Positions 1 to 6,143 of a stretch of 7,091 nt of DNA are shown here, one piece after another. Origin of the DNA: Paludibacteraceae bacterium (GTDB lineage Bacteria; Bacteroidota; Bacteroidia; Bacteroidales; Paludibacteraceae); NCBI GenBank assembly GCA_947445425.1, contig CANFFA010000119.1, positions 1-7,091 on the forward strand, written 5' to 3'. The notes beneath the pieces are model-generated. The model made no database searches and was not told the DNA's origin. It saw nothing but the letters and a program-made list of their open reading frames with translations. The number at the start of each line of letters is the position of its first letter. The stretch's first letter is position 1. Made by a program: the position numbers and the translations under genes.

Positions 1-489
1 AGAATCGGTCGATTTGTATTGCAGGAGATGTTGGGGAAAGTTTATGAGCCTTTTGGACGGACGAATTGGTTACCTGGAAACTTATTGGCTAGCTTCTTGA
101 TGGTGTTCTTCTGGGGCTATTTTATATATACCGGAAGCGTATCCACAATATGGCCTTTGTTTGGAACTGCCAATCAATTGCTGGCTACCATTGCTTTAGC
201 AGTTGGTACGTCTTATATAATCAACAGGGGTAGAATTAAATATGCATGGATCACTATTTTACCGATGTTATTTGTTGGAATTACAACAGTTTATGCCGCA
301 ATATTAAACATTAAAAACATCTATCTACCACAAACATCTGATTCTACAACATTTACACAAGGAACAATCAACCTAACACTATCAATTGTTATTTTGGGAT
401 GTGCATTTGTAGTTTTTTACAATGCAATTCCCCAATGGATAAAGGCTTATACGAACAGACATACTAGCCAGTTACCATTCAATGAGTAA
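1..489 (+). CDS. cstA: CstA-family carbon starvation / pyruvate-type transporter, C-terminal part (5' truncated by window edge)
   Basis: Integral inner-membrane transporter of the CstA/BtsT family. Characterised members take up pyruvate, or peptides, by proton symport under carbon limitation. The frame is open from base 1, so 162 C-terminal residues are visible and the true start lies outside the window; the TTG at 19 is an internal leucine codon. The first residues (RIGRFVLQEMLG) match the family's conserved GRF-x-LQE segment. The signature IWPLFGTANQLLATIAL stretch (about residues 50-66) is the well-conserved W-P-L-F-G-x-A-N-Q-L motif. At least three hydrophobic segments are visible, at about residues 28-45, 80-98 and 122-142. 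The tail is short and polar, ending in NE. The downstream porin gene is on the same strand 66 bases away, with no convincing terminator between them, so co-transcription is plausible. Family assignment is firm; the substrate (pyruvate versus peptide) is not decided by sequence. Confidence 0.92.
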   Translation, partial: RIGRFVLQEMLGKVYEPFGRTNWLPGNLLASFLMVFFWGYFIYTGSVSTIWPLFGTANQLLATIALAVGTSYIINRGRIKYAWITILPMLFVGITTVYAAILNIKNIYLPQTSDSTTFTQGTINLTLSIVILGCAFVVFYNAIPQWIKAYTNRHTSQLPFNE

Positions 490-555
490 TAAATTGCTTT
501 CTATATATTTACAACACCAATATTTATTGTTTTAATTCATCATTAATCATTCGCT

Positions 556-1836
556 ATGATTCTGAAAAAAATTATCCCAATAGCCTTAGTGCTATTTTCT
601 TCTGCAATAATTGCTCAAGACCAAGTCGTTGAAAAATTCAAATTCTACGGTTTTATTCGCAGTGACATGTATTATAATTCACGTCAAAGTATTGATGCTG
701 TAGATGGAGTTTTTAATCTTTCACCAAAACCCATAGATTTGGATGACAAAGGGAATGACAAGAACAATGTTCCTCAGTTGCATTTATCAAGTATTACAAC
801 TCGAATGGGAGTTAAAATAAATGGTGATTCTATACTGGGTGCTAAATCGAGTGGTGTCATCGAAGTGGATTTTGGCGGATTAGGCATTAATGCTGCTACG
901 TCAAAAGAAACTAATATTACACATCTTATTAGAACAAGATTAGCATACGTTAAACTTAATTGGGACCAAACTGAATTACTTTTTGGACAATCATGGCATC
1001 CACTTTTTGCCAATATGCTTGCAACAGGATCCGCATTTACAGTTGGTGCACCCTTTCAACCCTTTAATCGTTGCCCAATGATTCAATTAAAACACAATCT
1101 AACTCCCGAATTTTCAATTACTACAGCAGCCATTAGCCAATTGCAATTTGCTTCTTCAGGCCCTATCGGTCAATCACCTAGCTATATGAACAACGCTATT
1201 ATACCGGAGTTCTTTTTAGGCCTGGAACACAAAAGCAAAACATTGACAAATGGTATAGGTGGCGAGGTAAAAACTATTAAGCCTAGCGTTAATAACATCA
1301 CCTCAATGGCTGCCATAGCCTATTCAAGTTACAGTAAAGGGAAATTACAATTAAAAGTAAAAGGACTTTTGGGTCAAAACTTAAGTGATCAAGTCATGCC
1401 GTGGGGGTACGGAATTGCAAATTTGGATGCAAACGGTAATGCTATGTACACCAACCATAATCTTGCTAGTGGCTGGATCAATGGCGCTTATGGAAAAAAA
1501 GTTCAAGTTGGATTTTTGCTAGGTTATGGAAAAAACTTAGGAACCAGCTCAAATCTTTTGGCTGATAAAGACGGATTATACAAGGTATATGGAAATGGCC
1601 TTTCAACAACAAATATTACAGCAACAAATAAGCTTGGAGTACAAACGATCCTAAACCAAGCCTATCGCTCCACAGCCTATATTTCGTACATTAAATCTAA
1701 CTTCATTCTAGGCTTAGAATACGAACTTACTGGAGCAGAATATGGGACTTTAAACAAAAATGGTCTAATCGTCGACAAGACGAACTACTCAGTAAACAAT
1801 AACCGAGTACATCTTTCAGCCTCCTATCTCTTCTAA
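556..1836 (+). CDS. Outer-membrane porin-like beta-barrel protein (DcaP-like type)
   Basis: Predicted outer-membrane channel of 426 residues. Residues 1-20 form a Sec signal peptide (basic KK, hydrophobic core, cleavage probably between A20 and Q21). The mature part shows alternating hydrophobic/polar beta-strand patterns, for example KFYGFIRSDMYY at 29-40, IRTRLAYVKLNW at 125-136 and TELLFGQSWHPL at 139-150. The chain ends in SASYLF, with the C-terminal aromatic residue typical of barrels recognised by the BAM machinery. The segment around 144-172 (GQSWHPL ... GAPFQPFNR) is one I recognise from a Bacteroidota porin family related to DcaP/trimeric porins; this is recall, not a search. The ATG at 556 is chosen because it gives an intact signal peptide. 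No Shine-Dalgarno is seen, which is normal for the phylum. It follows cstA by 66 bases and is closed by a strong terminator, so it may supply the outer-membrane step for the CstA substrate. The substrate is unknown. Confidence 0.8.
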   Translation: MILKKIIPIALVLFSSAIIAQDQVVEKFKFYGFIRSDMYYNSRQSIDAVDGVFNLSPKPIDLDDKGNDKNNVPQLHLSSITTRMGVKINGDSILGAKSSGVIEVDFGGLGINAATSKETNITHLIRTRLAYVKLNWDQTELLFGQSWHPLFANMLATGSAFTVGAPFQPFNRCPMIQLKHNLTPEFSITTAAISQLQFASSGPIGQSPSYMNNAIIPEFFLGLEHKSKTLTNGIGGEVKTIKPSVNNITSMAAIAYSSYSKGKLQLKVKGLLGQNLSDQVMPWGYGIANLDANGNAMYTNHNLASGWINGAYGKKVQVGFLLGYGKNLGTSSNLLADKDGLYKVYGNGLSTTNITATNKLGVQTILNQAYRSTAYISYIKSNFILGLEYELTGAEYGTLNKNGLIVDKTNYSVNNNRVHLSASYLF

Positions 1837-1855
1837 AAATAGTTCCGATTATTAT

Positions 1856-1893
1856 ACAATGGCAATCCAACAAAAATGGATTGCCATTGTTTT
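1856..1893 (+). terminator. Rho-independent-type terminator after the porin gene
   Basis: A perfect 14-bp stem (1856-1869 pairing with 1877-1890, arms ACAATGGCAATCCA / TGGATTGCCATTGT) encloses a 7-base A-rich loop and runs into TTTT at 1890-1893. It begins 19 bases after the porin stop codon. The T-run is short, so termination may be partial. It lies only 28 bases before the lrgA start, leaving little room for a separate promoter. An ATG at 1859, in frame with lrgA, sits inside the 5' arm and is therefore an unlikely start. Confidence 0.85.
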
Positions 1894-1921
1894 AAACACA
1901 AATAAATACAACACATACAAA

Positions 1922-2284
1922 ATGATTAAAGGTCTGTTTTACATATTATTATTCTATTTCTTGGGAGAATTGGTGAGTAAACTCATGGGTGGGTTTATTC
2001 CTGGAAGCGTACTGGGTATGATCTTACTTTTCTTGGCTCTACAATTCAAAGTTTTAAATCCTGAAAATGTAAAAGCAACTGCAACGATCATCACTAAGAA
2101 TATGGCTGTTTTTTTTGTACCTGTCGCTGTAGGTTTGATGGCTTATGCTGAATTATTTTCCAAATACTTATTGGCCATTGTATTATCCATTGGATTCAGC
2201 ACAGTACTTACCATTGCCACTGTGGCATTGGTACAAGAAAAAATGGAGAAAACAAAAAAGAAAGGAACATACGACCATGATTAA
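1922..2284 (+). CDS. lrgA: CidA/LrgA family membrane protein
   Basis: Small integral membrane protein of 120 residues, the usual length for this family. Historically it was called a holin-like (antiholin-like) murein-hydrolase regulator. LrgA/LrgB-type pairs in Bacillus and Streptococcus are now shown to carry pyruvate. About four membrane segments are visible, near residues 4-20, 25-41, 61-80 and 82-104. The family motifs are G-E at 15-16, PGSVLGMILLF at 27-37 and FFVPVAVGLM at 64-73. The tail is charged and lysine-rich (EKMEKTKKKG). I start at the ATG at 1922 rather than the in-frame ATG at 1859. The extra 21 residues are unlike the family and are encoded by a terminator hairpin. The reading frame overlaps lrgB by 8 bases, so the two proteins are probably made together and form one complex. 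The gene symbol reflects family, not proven function. Confidence 0.9.
   Translation: MIKGLFYILLFYFLGELVSKLMGGFIPGSVLGMILLFLALQFKVLNPENVKATATIITKNMAVFFVPVAVGLMAYAELFSKYLLAIVLSIGFSTVLTIATVALVQEKMEKTKKKGTYDHD
2261..2266 (+). promoter_or_regulatory. Shine-Dalgarno-like site for lrgB
   Basis: AAAGGA lies inside the end of lrgA, 10 bases before the ATG at 2277. The other starts in this window have no such site. It supports beginning lrgB at 2277 rather than further upstream in the same open frame, where 44 extra residues would be a frame-shifted reading of lrgA. Confidence 0.4.
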
Positions 2285-2987
2285 TTTATTCGATCAACTA
2301 CAAGCATTATTTCGTGAGGAATCCTTTCTTATGCTGCTGATAATGGGAAGTTATTTATTTGGAATATATCTTTATAAGCGGACAAAAATCAGCTTACTAC
2401 AACCTTTGTTGATAGCGATATTGATAATTATTCCTTTCCTTAAATTAACAGGAATTGAATATATTGAATTTTCAAATAAAACCCATTTCATGAATTTCAT
2501 GCTGGGTCCTAGTGTAGTAGCCTTGGGCTATGTGCTTTATGAACAATTGGAACAGATAAAAGGCAATGTTATATCCATACTCACCGCTGTTTTATCAGGT
2601 TGTATTGTGGGAATTATAAGTGTTATTTTAATTGCAAAAGGATTGGGAGCTGATGCCTCATTGCTTGCTTCATTAGCACCAAAATCAGTAACCGCACCAA
2701 TCGCTATCAGTTTAGCGGATCAAAATGGAGGAGTACCGGCATTAGCTGCTGCATTTGTAGTAATCTGCGGTGTTTTTGGAGGGTTAATTGGCCCAATTGT
2801 ACTGAGAAAACTAGGCATAGAGAGTAAATTAGCTCAAGGATTGGCAATGGGGTCAGCTTCACATGCGCTCGGTACTGCCAGAGCCATGGAAATGGGTGCT
2901 CTACAAGGTGCTATCAGCGGATTGGCCATCGGAATTATGGGAATTATGACTGCACTGTTGATACCGCTTGTACAAAAATTATTTTAG
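2277..2987 (+). CDS. lrgB: LrgB family membrane protein (partner of LrgA; pyruvate-type transporter component)
   Basis: Integral inner-membrane protein of 236 residues, normal for the family, with many hydrophobic segments (clear ones near 18-34, 41-56, 75-90, 99-121, 154-176 and 212-234). Diagnostic motifs are LGPSVVALG at 76-84, APKSVTAPIA at 134-143, GVFGGLIGP at 165-173 and the strongly conserved MGSASHALGTARA at 191-203, with H196, T200 and R202. The usual ALAxPLY motif reads ALGYVLY here, a local variant. The ATG at 2277 overlaps the lrgA stop by 8 bases, indicating translational coupling. LrgB is the larger transport-type subunit. Older literature links the pair to autolysis control and newer work links it to pyruvate uptake or efflux. 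In this position, next to a CstA transporter, the pyruvate role is the more attractive inference. It ends 88 bases before the convergent radA stop. Confidence 0.93.
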   Translation: MINLFDQLQALFREESFLMLLIMGSYLFGIYLYKRTKISLLQPLLIAILIIIPFLKLTGIEYIEFSNKTHFMNFMLGPSVVALGYVLYEQLEQIKGNVISILTAVLSGCIVGIISVILIAKGLGADASLLASLAPKSVTAPIAISLADQNGGVPALAAAFVVICGVFGGLIGPIVLRKLGIESKLAQGLAMGSASHALGTARAMEMGALQGAISGLAIGIMGIMTALLIPLVQKLF

Positions 2988-2993
2988 TGATAA

Positions 2994-3076
2994 ACGATTA
3001 GCGTTAAGTGATTAGTGATTAATGATTAATGGGTAACTTTTAATCACTAATCGTTAATCACTTAACACTAAACACT
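2994..3076. repeat. Long imperfect inverted repeat made of 7-base units in the lrgB/radA convergent gap
   Basis: Arms 3003-3028 and 3041-3066 are 26 bases each and are reverse complements with 3 mismatches, around a 12-base centre. Weaker pairing continues outward to about 2994 and 3076. Each arm is itself a run of near-identical heptads of the form GATTA(A/G)T; the left side reads GATTAGC, GTTAAGT, GATTAGT, GATTAAT, GATTAAT. The element fills almost all of the 88 bases between the two stop codons. By position it could end transcription from both sides, although no clear T-run follows the stem on either strand. It contains no reading frame of note. Confidence 0.8.
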
Positions 3077-4443
3077 TATTTAAAGAGCACTCGAAAAGCT
3101 TCCTCCACCTTTTTCACCTGTACCAATTGAATATTCATTTTACTCAAATTCATACTTTTCAGATTAAAGTCTGGAATGATCATTTTTTCAAAGCCCAATT
3201 TCTCCGCTTCCAAAATACGCTGTTCGATACGATTAATCGGTCGTATTTCACCCGAAAGACCCACTTCACCCGCCACACAGACTTTTTTCTCAATCGCAAT
3301 ATCCACATTCGAAGAGAGAATGGCCGAGATCACTGCTAAGTCTATCGCTGGATCATTTACTTTTATACCTCCTGCAATGTTCAAGAACACATCCTTTTGA
3401 GCAATTTTAAACCCTGCCCTTTTCTCTAGAACTGCCAATAACATATTGAGGCGACGTAAATCAAAACCCGTACTAGACCTTTGTGGCGTACCATAAGCGG
3501 CAGAGCTAACCAGGCCTTGTACCTCGATCAGAAAAGGTCTTACTCCTTCTATGGCAGAGGCTATGGCAACACCACTTAATCCAGCATGATTTTGAGAGAG
3601 TAGAAGTTCGGATGGATTACTTACTTCCCTCAAACCAGATTGTTGCATTTCAAATATACCTAGTTCTGAAGTACTACCGAAACGATTTTTTATACCACGC
3701 AAAATTCGGTACATATAATGCTGATCTCCTTCAAATTGCAAAACCGTATCCACAATATGCTCCAATACTTTAGGACCAGCAATACTACCTTCTTTATTGA
3801 TATGACCAATGAGTAATACTGGAGTTGAGGTGGTCTTACAGTATTTTAAAAGACTAGCTGCACACTCCCGCACTTGAGAAACACTACCGGGTGAAGACTC
3901 AATGGTTTCGGTAGAAACCGTTTGTATTGAATCGACGATCACCACATCAGGTTGAATATTTTGTATGTGAACAAAAATTTGCTCTAAAGAAGTTTCGCTA
4001 ACAATATAACATTCCGGATTCTCAAATTTAAGTCGTTCAGCACGTAATTTCAACTGCTTAACACTTTCTTCACCTGAAATATATAGAGTTCGTTTTCCCT
4101 TCATATTCAGCACTACCTGTAATACTAAAGTCGACTTTCCTATACCCGGTTCTCCACCAATTAGCACCAAGGAACCAGGTACTAATCCTCCACCCAATAC
4201 CCGATTTAATTCATTACAACTGGTATCAATGCGGCTCTCTTCACTGGTCACTACATCCGTAATGAGGATGGGCTTTTGTTTGATAAGTTCTACACCAGCT
4301 AGATGAATTTTAGGACTTGTATCCTTACTGATAATTTCTTCTACGAAGCTGTTCCACTCTCCACAAGAGGGACATTTTCCTATCCATTTGGGAGAATCGA
4401 CTCCACAATTTTGACAGACGTATACGGATTTGGTTTTAGCCAT
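3076..4443 (-). CDS. radA: DNA repair/recombination protein RadA (Sms)
   Basis: Cytoplasmic RecA-like ATPase of 455 residues, the usual full length. It promotes branch migration of recombination intermediates and helps in repair of stalled forks. Domains in order are: a four-cysteine zinc finger (C10, C13, C24, C27); a RecA-like ATPase core with Walker A GGEPGIGKST at 96-105 (K103) and Walker B DVVIVDS at 166-172; the RadA-specific KNRFG motif at 252-256; and a C-terminal Lon-protease-like domain from about 285 that lacks an obvious catalytic serine motif, as is normal for RadA. All key residues are present and nothing suggests damage. The ATG at 4441-4443 gives the canonical N-terminus just ahead of the zinc finger. 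It is preceded by an A/T-rich leader without Shine-Dalgarno. A promoter candidate lies about 95 bases upstream. It converges on lrgB and follows the MATE gene on the same strand after a 190-base gap. Confidence 0.98.
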   Translation of the reverse strand: MAKTKSVYVCQNCGVDSPKWIGKCPSCGEWNSFVEEIISKDTSPKIHLAGVELIKQKPILITDVVTSEESRIDTSCNELNRVLGGGLVPGSLVLIGGEPGIGKSTLVLQVVLNMKGKRTLYISGEESVKQLKLRAERLKFENPECYIVSETSLEQIFVHIQNIQPDVVIVDSIQTVSTETIESSPGSVSQVRECAASLLKYCKTTSTPVLLIGHINKEGSIAGPKVLEHIVDTVLQFEGDQHYMYRILRGIKNRFGSTSELGIFEMQQSGLREVSNPSELLLSQNHAGLSGVAIASAIEGVRPFLIEVQGLVSSAAYGTPQRSSTGFDLRRLNMLLAVLEKRAGFKIAQKDVFLNIAGGIKVNDPAIDLAVISAILSSNVDIAIEKKVCVAGEVGLSGEIRPINRIEQRILEAEKLGFEKMIIPDFNLKSMNLSKMNIQLVQVKKVEEAFRVLFK

Positions 4444-4538
4444 TTTAATTTATGATAATAAGCTGATTACTAAAGTTTTTATTGATTTAAAGGTTATTGC
4501 TCAGAAAAATAGAGACTTAATATTAACCTCAAAGTGTT

Positions 4539-4572
4539 CAAAGATATGTTGCACAGAGTATCACGAAGCAAA
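4539..4572 (-). promoter_or_regulatory. Candidate Bacteroidota-type promoter for radA
   Basis: On the minus strand, TTTG (4569-4572) is followed after 22 bases by TATCTTTG (4539-4546). This fits the phylum's TTG / TAnnTTTG pattern with acceptable spacing. Transcription would start near 4533 and leave a leader of about 90 bases before radA. It suggests that radA need not depend on read-through from the MATE gene. Confidence 0.55.
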
Positions 4573-4595
4573 TCTTTATATTAAGGAACACAAAG

Positions 4596-4617
4596 AAAAA
4601 AACATAAATGTTTTTTT
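4596..4617 (-). terminator. Weak A/T-only hairpin downstream of the MATE gene
   Basis: Seven A, then CATAAATG, then seven T form a short inverted repeat (4596-4603 with 4610-4617) that gives a U-run in transcripts of either strand. It lies 17 bases past the MATE stop codon and upstream of the radA promoter candidate. It has a single C-G pair in the stem, so it would be a weak terminator at best. Confidence 0.3.
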
Positions 4618-4633
4618 AGCGCTAAGTTTAAAA

Positions 4634-5956
4634 CTAAATTTCCTTCTTTCTCCAGTTCCCTTTTAGTAAATAAAGATAAGCCATCACACCAATGGTCACC
4701 CAATAAACAAACTCTGACATCCAGACTACTGCAATGGAACTTGGATGTATAATGGTAGTATAATAGACATAACTTATGTAAAAAAAGAGGGTGACAAATT
4801 CCATTACAAATGCAGTTCGGGTATTCCCTGTTCCTGAAACCCCATTAAAAATGACAAAAGTAAAAGCAAAAATCATATTGGCAGCAGAGACAATTTTCAT
4901 GACTGGAATACTATCATAAATTAACCCTTGATTATCGGTGTAAATATGGGCAAAAAATTCAGGAAACAAATAAGTAACACCTGCAATTGGGAAAACCAAG
5001 ATCATTGCAATGAAGGCCAAACGATTAAGAAAAGGCAAAACTTCTTCTTTACGTCCTGCACCAATAAGATTACTCACTACGGTATTGGCAGTAGTAGCAA
5101 GTGCCGAGGCGGGGATCATGAGCATGATATAGAGGCTTCTGGCAATATTCGAAATTGCCAGGGGGCGTTCTCCCATGTGTTCTATCAGGATAAAAAAGAT
5201 GAACCAAGTGGAAATAGAGATAAAAAACTGAAACATGATAAAAATGGACAAGTTCAACATCTGCAAAATAGTCTTGACATCTACCTTCTTAAAAGTAAAA
5301 AGTCCGTACAATTTAAGGTCAACACGATAAATTGTATACAAAATCACATACAAAAGTGTCACTACTTCGGCAATAACGGATGAAATACCGGCACCTTCTA
5401 TTCCCATTTTAGGAAATCCCCAGTGACCAAATATCAGTAAATAGTCAAAAAGTATATTGGTAACTGCCATTAAAATGGCAGAGCTAGTTAAGATGCGTGT
5501 TTGGGTAATCCCCACATAAAAGCTTCGAAAAATCACATTGACAAAGGCAAAGAAGTAAGCATAAATTCGCCAGTCGAGATACGCTACCGAGGCATTGTAC
5601 ACAGGTTCTGAGCTTACCACCGACTTCATTAAGAGCGGCATGCCTTTAATTGAAAGGGCAAATATAATTACACTGAGCAAAAGATTAAAAAGTAATCCAT
5701 TGTTAAAAAGCGGTCCAATTTCAGCGTAGTTTTTCTCCCCATTTCGACGGCCTATTAGGATTTGAGCCCCTTGACTGAATCCGAAACCGATCATAAAAAT
5801 GGCAAAATAGAAAACTCCACCGATGGCAGATGCACCCAGTTCAACCTCCCCTACTCTGCCGAGGAAGGCAGTATTGACAACATTAATTAGATTCTGCGCA
5901 ATGAGCGTAAGAAAAATGGGATAACTAATATTAAAGATATTCTTGTAAGAAGTCAT
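4634..5956 (-). CDS. MATE family efflux transporter
   Basis: Inner-membrane secondary exporter of 440 residues, the usual MATE length, with about 12 membrane segments. Such proteins use H+ or Na+ gradients to expel cationic drugs or metabolites. Family features include the N-terminal YPIFLTLIAQNLINVVNTAFLGRVG (spanning 12-36), G-A-S-A-I-G-G at 41-47, GFSQGAQILIGRRNGE at 59-74, GIEGAGISSVIAE at 185-197, NTVVSNLIGAGR at 291-302 in the second half, and GVSGTGNTR at 372-380. The two halves show the expected internal duplication. The start at 5956 places the first membrane helix after about ten residues, as in relatives, and no Shine-Dalgarno is present. Upstream lie four 7-base repeats and a promoter candidate, in a region shared with the divergent alpha-2-macroglobulin gene. 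The substrate cannot be predicted; I give no symbol because NorM/DinF-type names would overstate it. Confidence 0.95.
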   Translation of the reverse strand: MTSYKNIFNISYPIFLTLIAQNLINVVNTAFLGRVGEVELGASAIGGVFYFAIFMIGFGFSQGAQILIGRRNGEKNYAEIGPLFNNGLLFNLLLSVIIFALSIKGMPLLMKSVVSSEPVYNASVAYLDWRIYAYFFAFVNVIFRSFYVGITQTRILTSSAILMAVTNILFDYLLIFGHWGFPKMGIEGAGISSVIAEVVTLLYVILYTIYRVDLKLYGLFTFKKVDVKTILQMLNLSIFIMFQFFISISTWFIFFILIEHMGERPLAISNIARSLYIMLMIPASALATTANTVVSNLIGAGRKEEVLPFLNRLAFIAMILVFPIAGVTYLFPEFFAHIYTDNQGLIYDSIPVMKIVSAANMIFAFTFVIFNGVSGTGNTRTAFVMEFVTLFFYISYVYYTTIIHPSSIAVVWMSEFVYWVTIGVMAYLYLLKGNWRKKEI

Positions 5957-5959
5957 TAT

Positions 5960-5987
5960 AATTTACGATTTACAATTTACAATTTAC
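5960..5987. repeat. Four tandem 7-base repeats in the MATE leader
   Basis: Four consecutive heptads read AATTTAC, GATTTAC, AATTTAC, AATTTAC (5960-5987), with one base varying, followed by a partial fifth copy (ATT). They end 3 bases from the MATE start codon on the minus strand, so they lie in its probable 5' leader just ahead of the ribosome landing zone. Copy-number change here would alter leader length by 7 bases per unit without touching the protein. Confidence 0.75.
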
Positions 5988-6036
5988 ATTTCCCCATCCT
6001 TTGAAATAAAATATCTTAGGGGATTTGTAAAGCTCA

Positions 6037-6065
6037 CAAAGATAAGCAAAAACTGACAGTTGAAA
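6037..6065 (-). promoter_or_regulatory. Candidate Bacteroidota-type promoter for the MATE gene
   Basis: On the minus strand TATCTTTG (6037-6044) matches the TAnnTTTG -7 box and is identical to the one proposed for radA. The -33 element is poor: TTTC at 6062-6065, 17 bases away, is only a near match to TTTG. Transcription would begin near 6031 and give a leader of about 75 bases that includes the heptad repeats. Confidence 0.4.
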
Positions 6066-6099
6066 GCGGATGAAAACATGAAGCTGCCAATAAATTTAG

Positions 6100-6107
6100 T
6101 ACTTTTG
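6100..6107 (+). promoter_or_regulatory. Candidate -7 box for the alpha-2-macroglobulin gene
   Basis: TACTTTTG fits TAnnTTTG exactly and lies 36 bases before the ATG at 6144, so the leader would be about 30 bases. No TTG is found at the expected distance upstream, so only half of the promoter pattern is supported. With the minus-strand box at 6037-6044 it forms a compact divergent promoter region. Confidence 0.45.
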
Positions 6108-6143
6108 CAATTGCTTAAAAATTCATAATTTACCGCCAATTCT

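Noticed and set aside
490..555. Terminator or promoter between cstA and the porin gene
   Set aside because: The only inverted repeat (CAATA-TT-TATTG near 519-529) is a 5-bp A/T-rich stem with an impossibly small loop. No TAnnTTTG box is present, so neither site is supported.
774..1013. 79-residue minus-strand frame inside the porin gene
   Set aside because: Antisense shadow of a strongly supported coding region, with no start context or recognisable domain.
1859..1921. Longer lrgA start at the ATG at 1859, adding 21 residues
   Set aside because: This ATG lies within the 5' arm of the terminator hairpin. The added residues (MAIQQKWIAIV...) are partly a translation of the two arms of the inverted repeat and do not resemble the family N-terminus, whereas the ATG at 1922 gives the normal 120-residue length.
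2145..2276. Upstream extension of the lrgB frame by 44 residues
   Set aside because: It is an out-of-frame reading of lrgA. The ATG at 2277 has a Shine-Dalgarno-like site and gives the usual LrgB length and N-terminus.
1922..2987. A holin/antiholin cell-death system as the primary meaning of lrgAB
   Set aside because: The family name comes from that older model, but no lysis partner or toxin is nearby. The neighbouring CstA and porin genes fit a metabolite transport role better.
3127..3400. Two overlapping plus-strand frames of 70 and 74 residues within radA
   Set aside because: Both are antisense shadows of the conserved RadA C-terminal domain and have no protein-like features.
4430..4666. 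78-residue plus-strand frame across the MATE/radA gap
   Set aside because: It begins inside radA and ends inside the MATE gene, both antisense, and covers the radA promoter candidate. It has no recognisable features.
4928..5383. 151-residue plus-strand frame inside the MATE gene
   Set aside because: Antisense to a clearly coding membrane protein; its composition is that of a shadow frame.
5991..6023. TCCCC ... GGGGA pairing in the MATE leader as a riboswitch or attenuator
   Set aside because: Only five bases pair across a 23-base A/T-rich interval, with no U-run and no match to a known riboswitch core; chance is a sufficient explanation.
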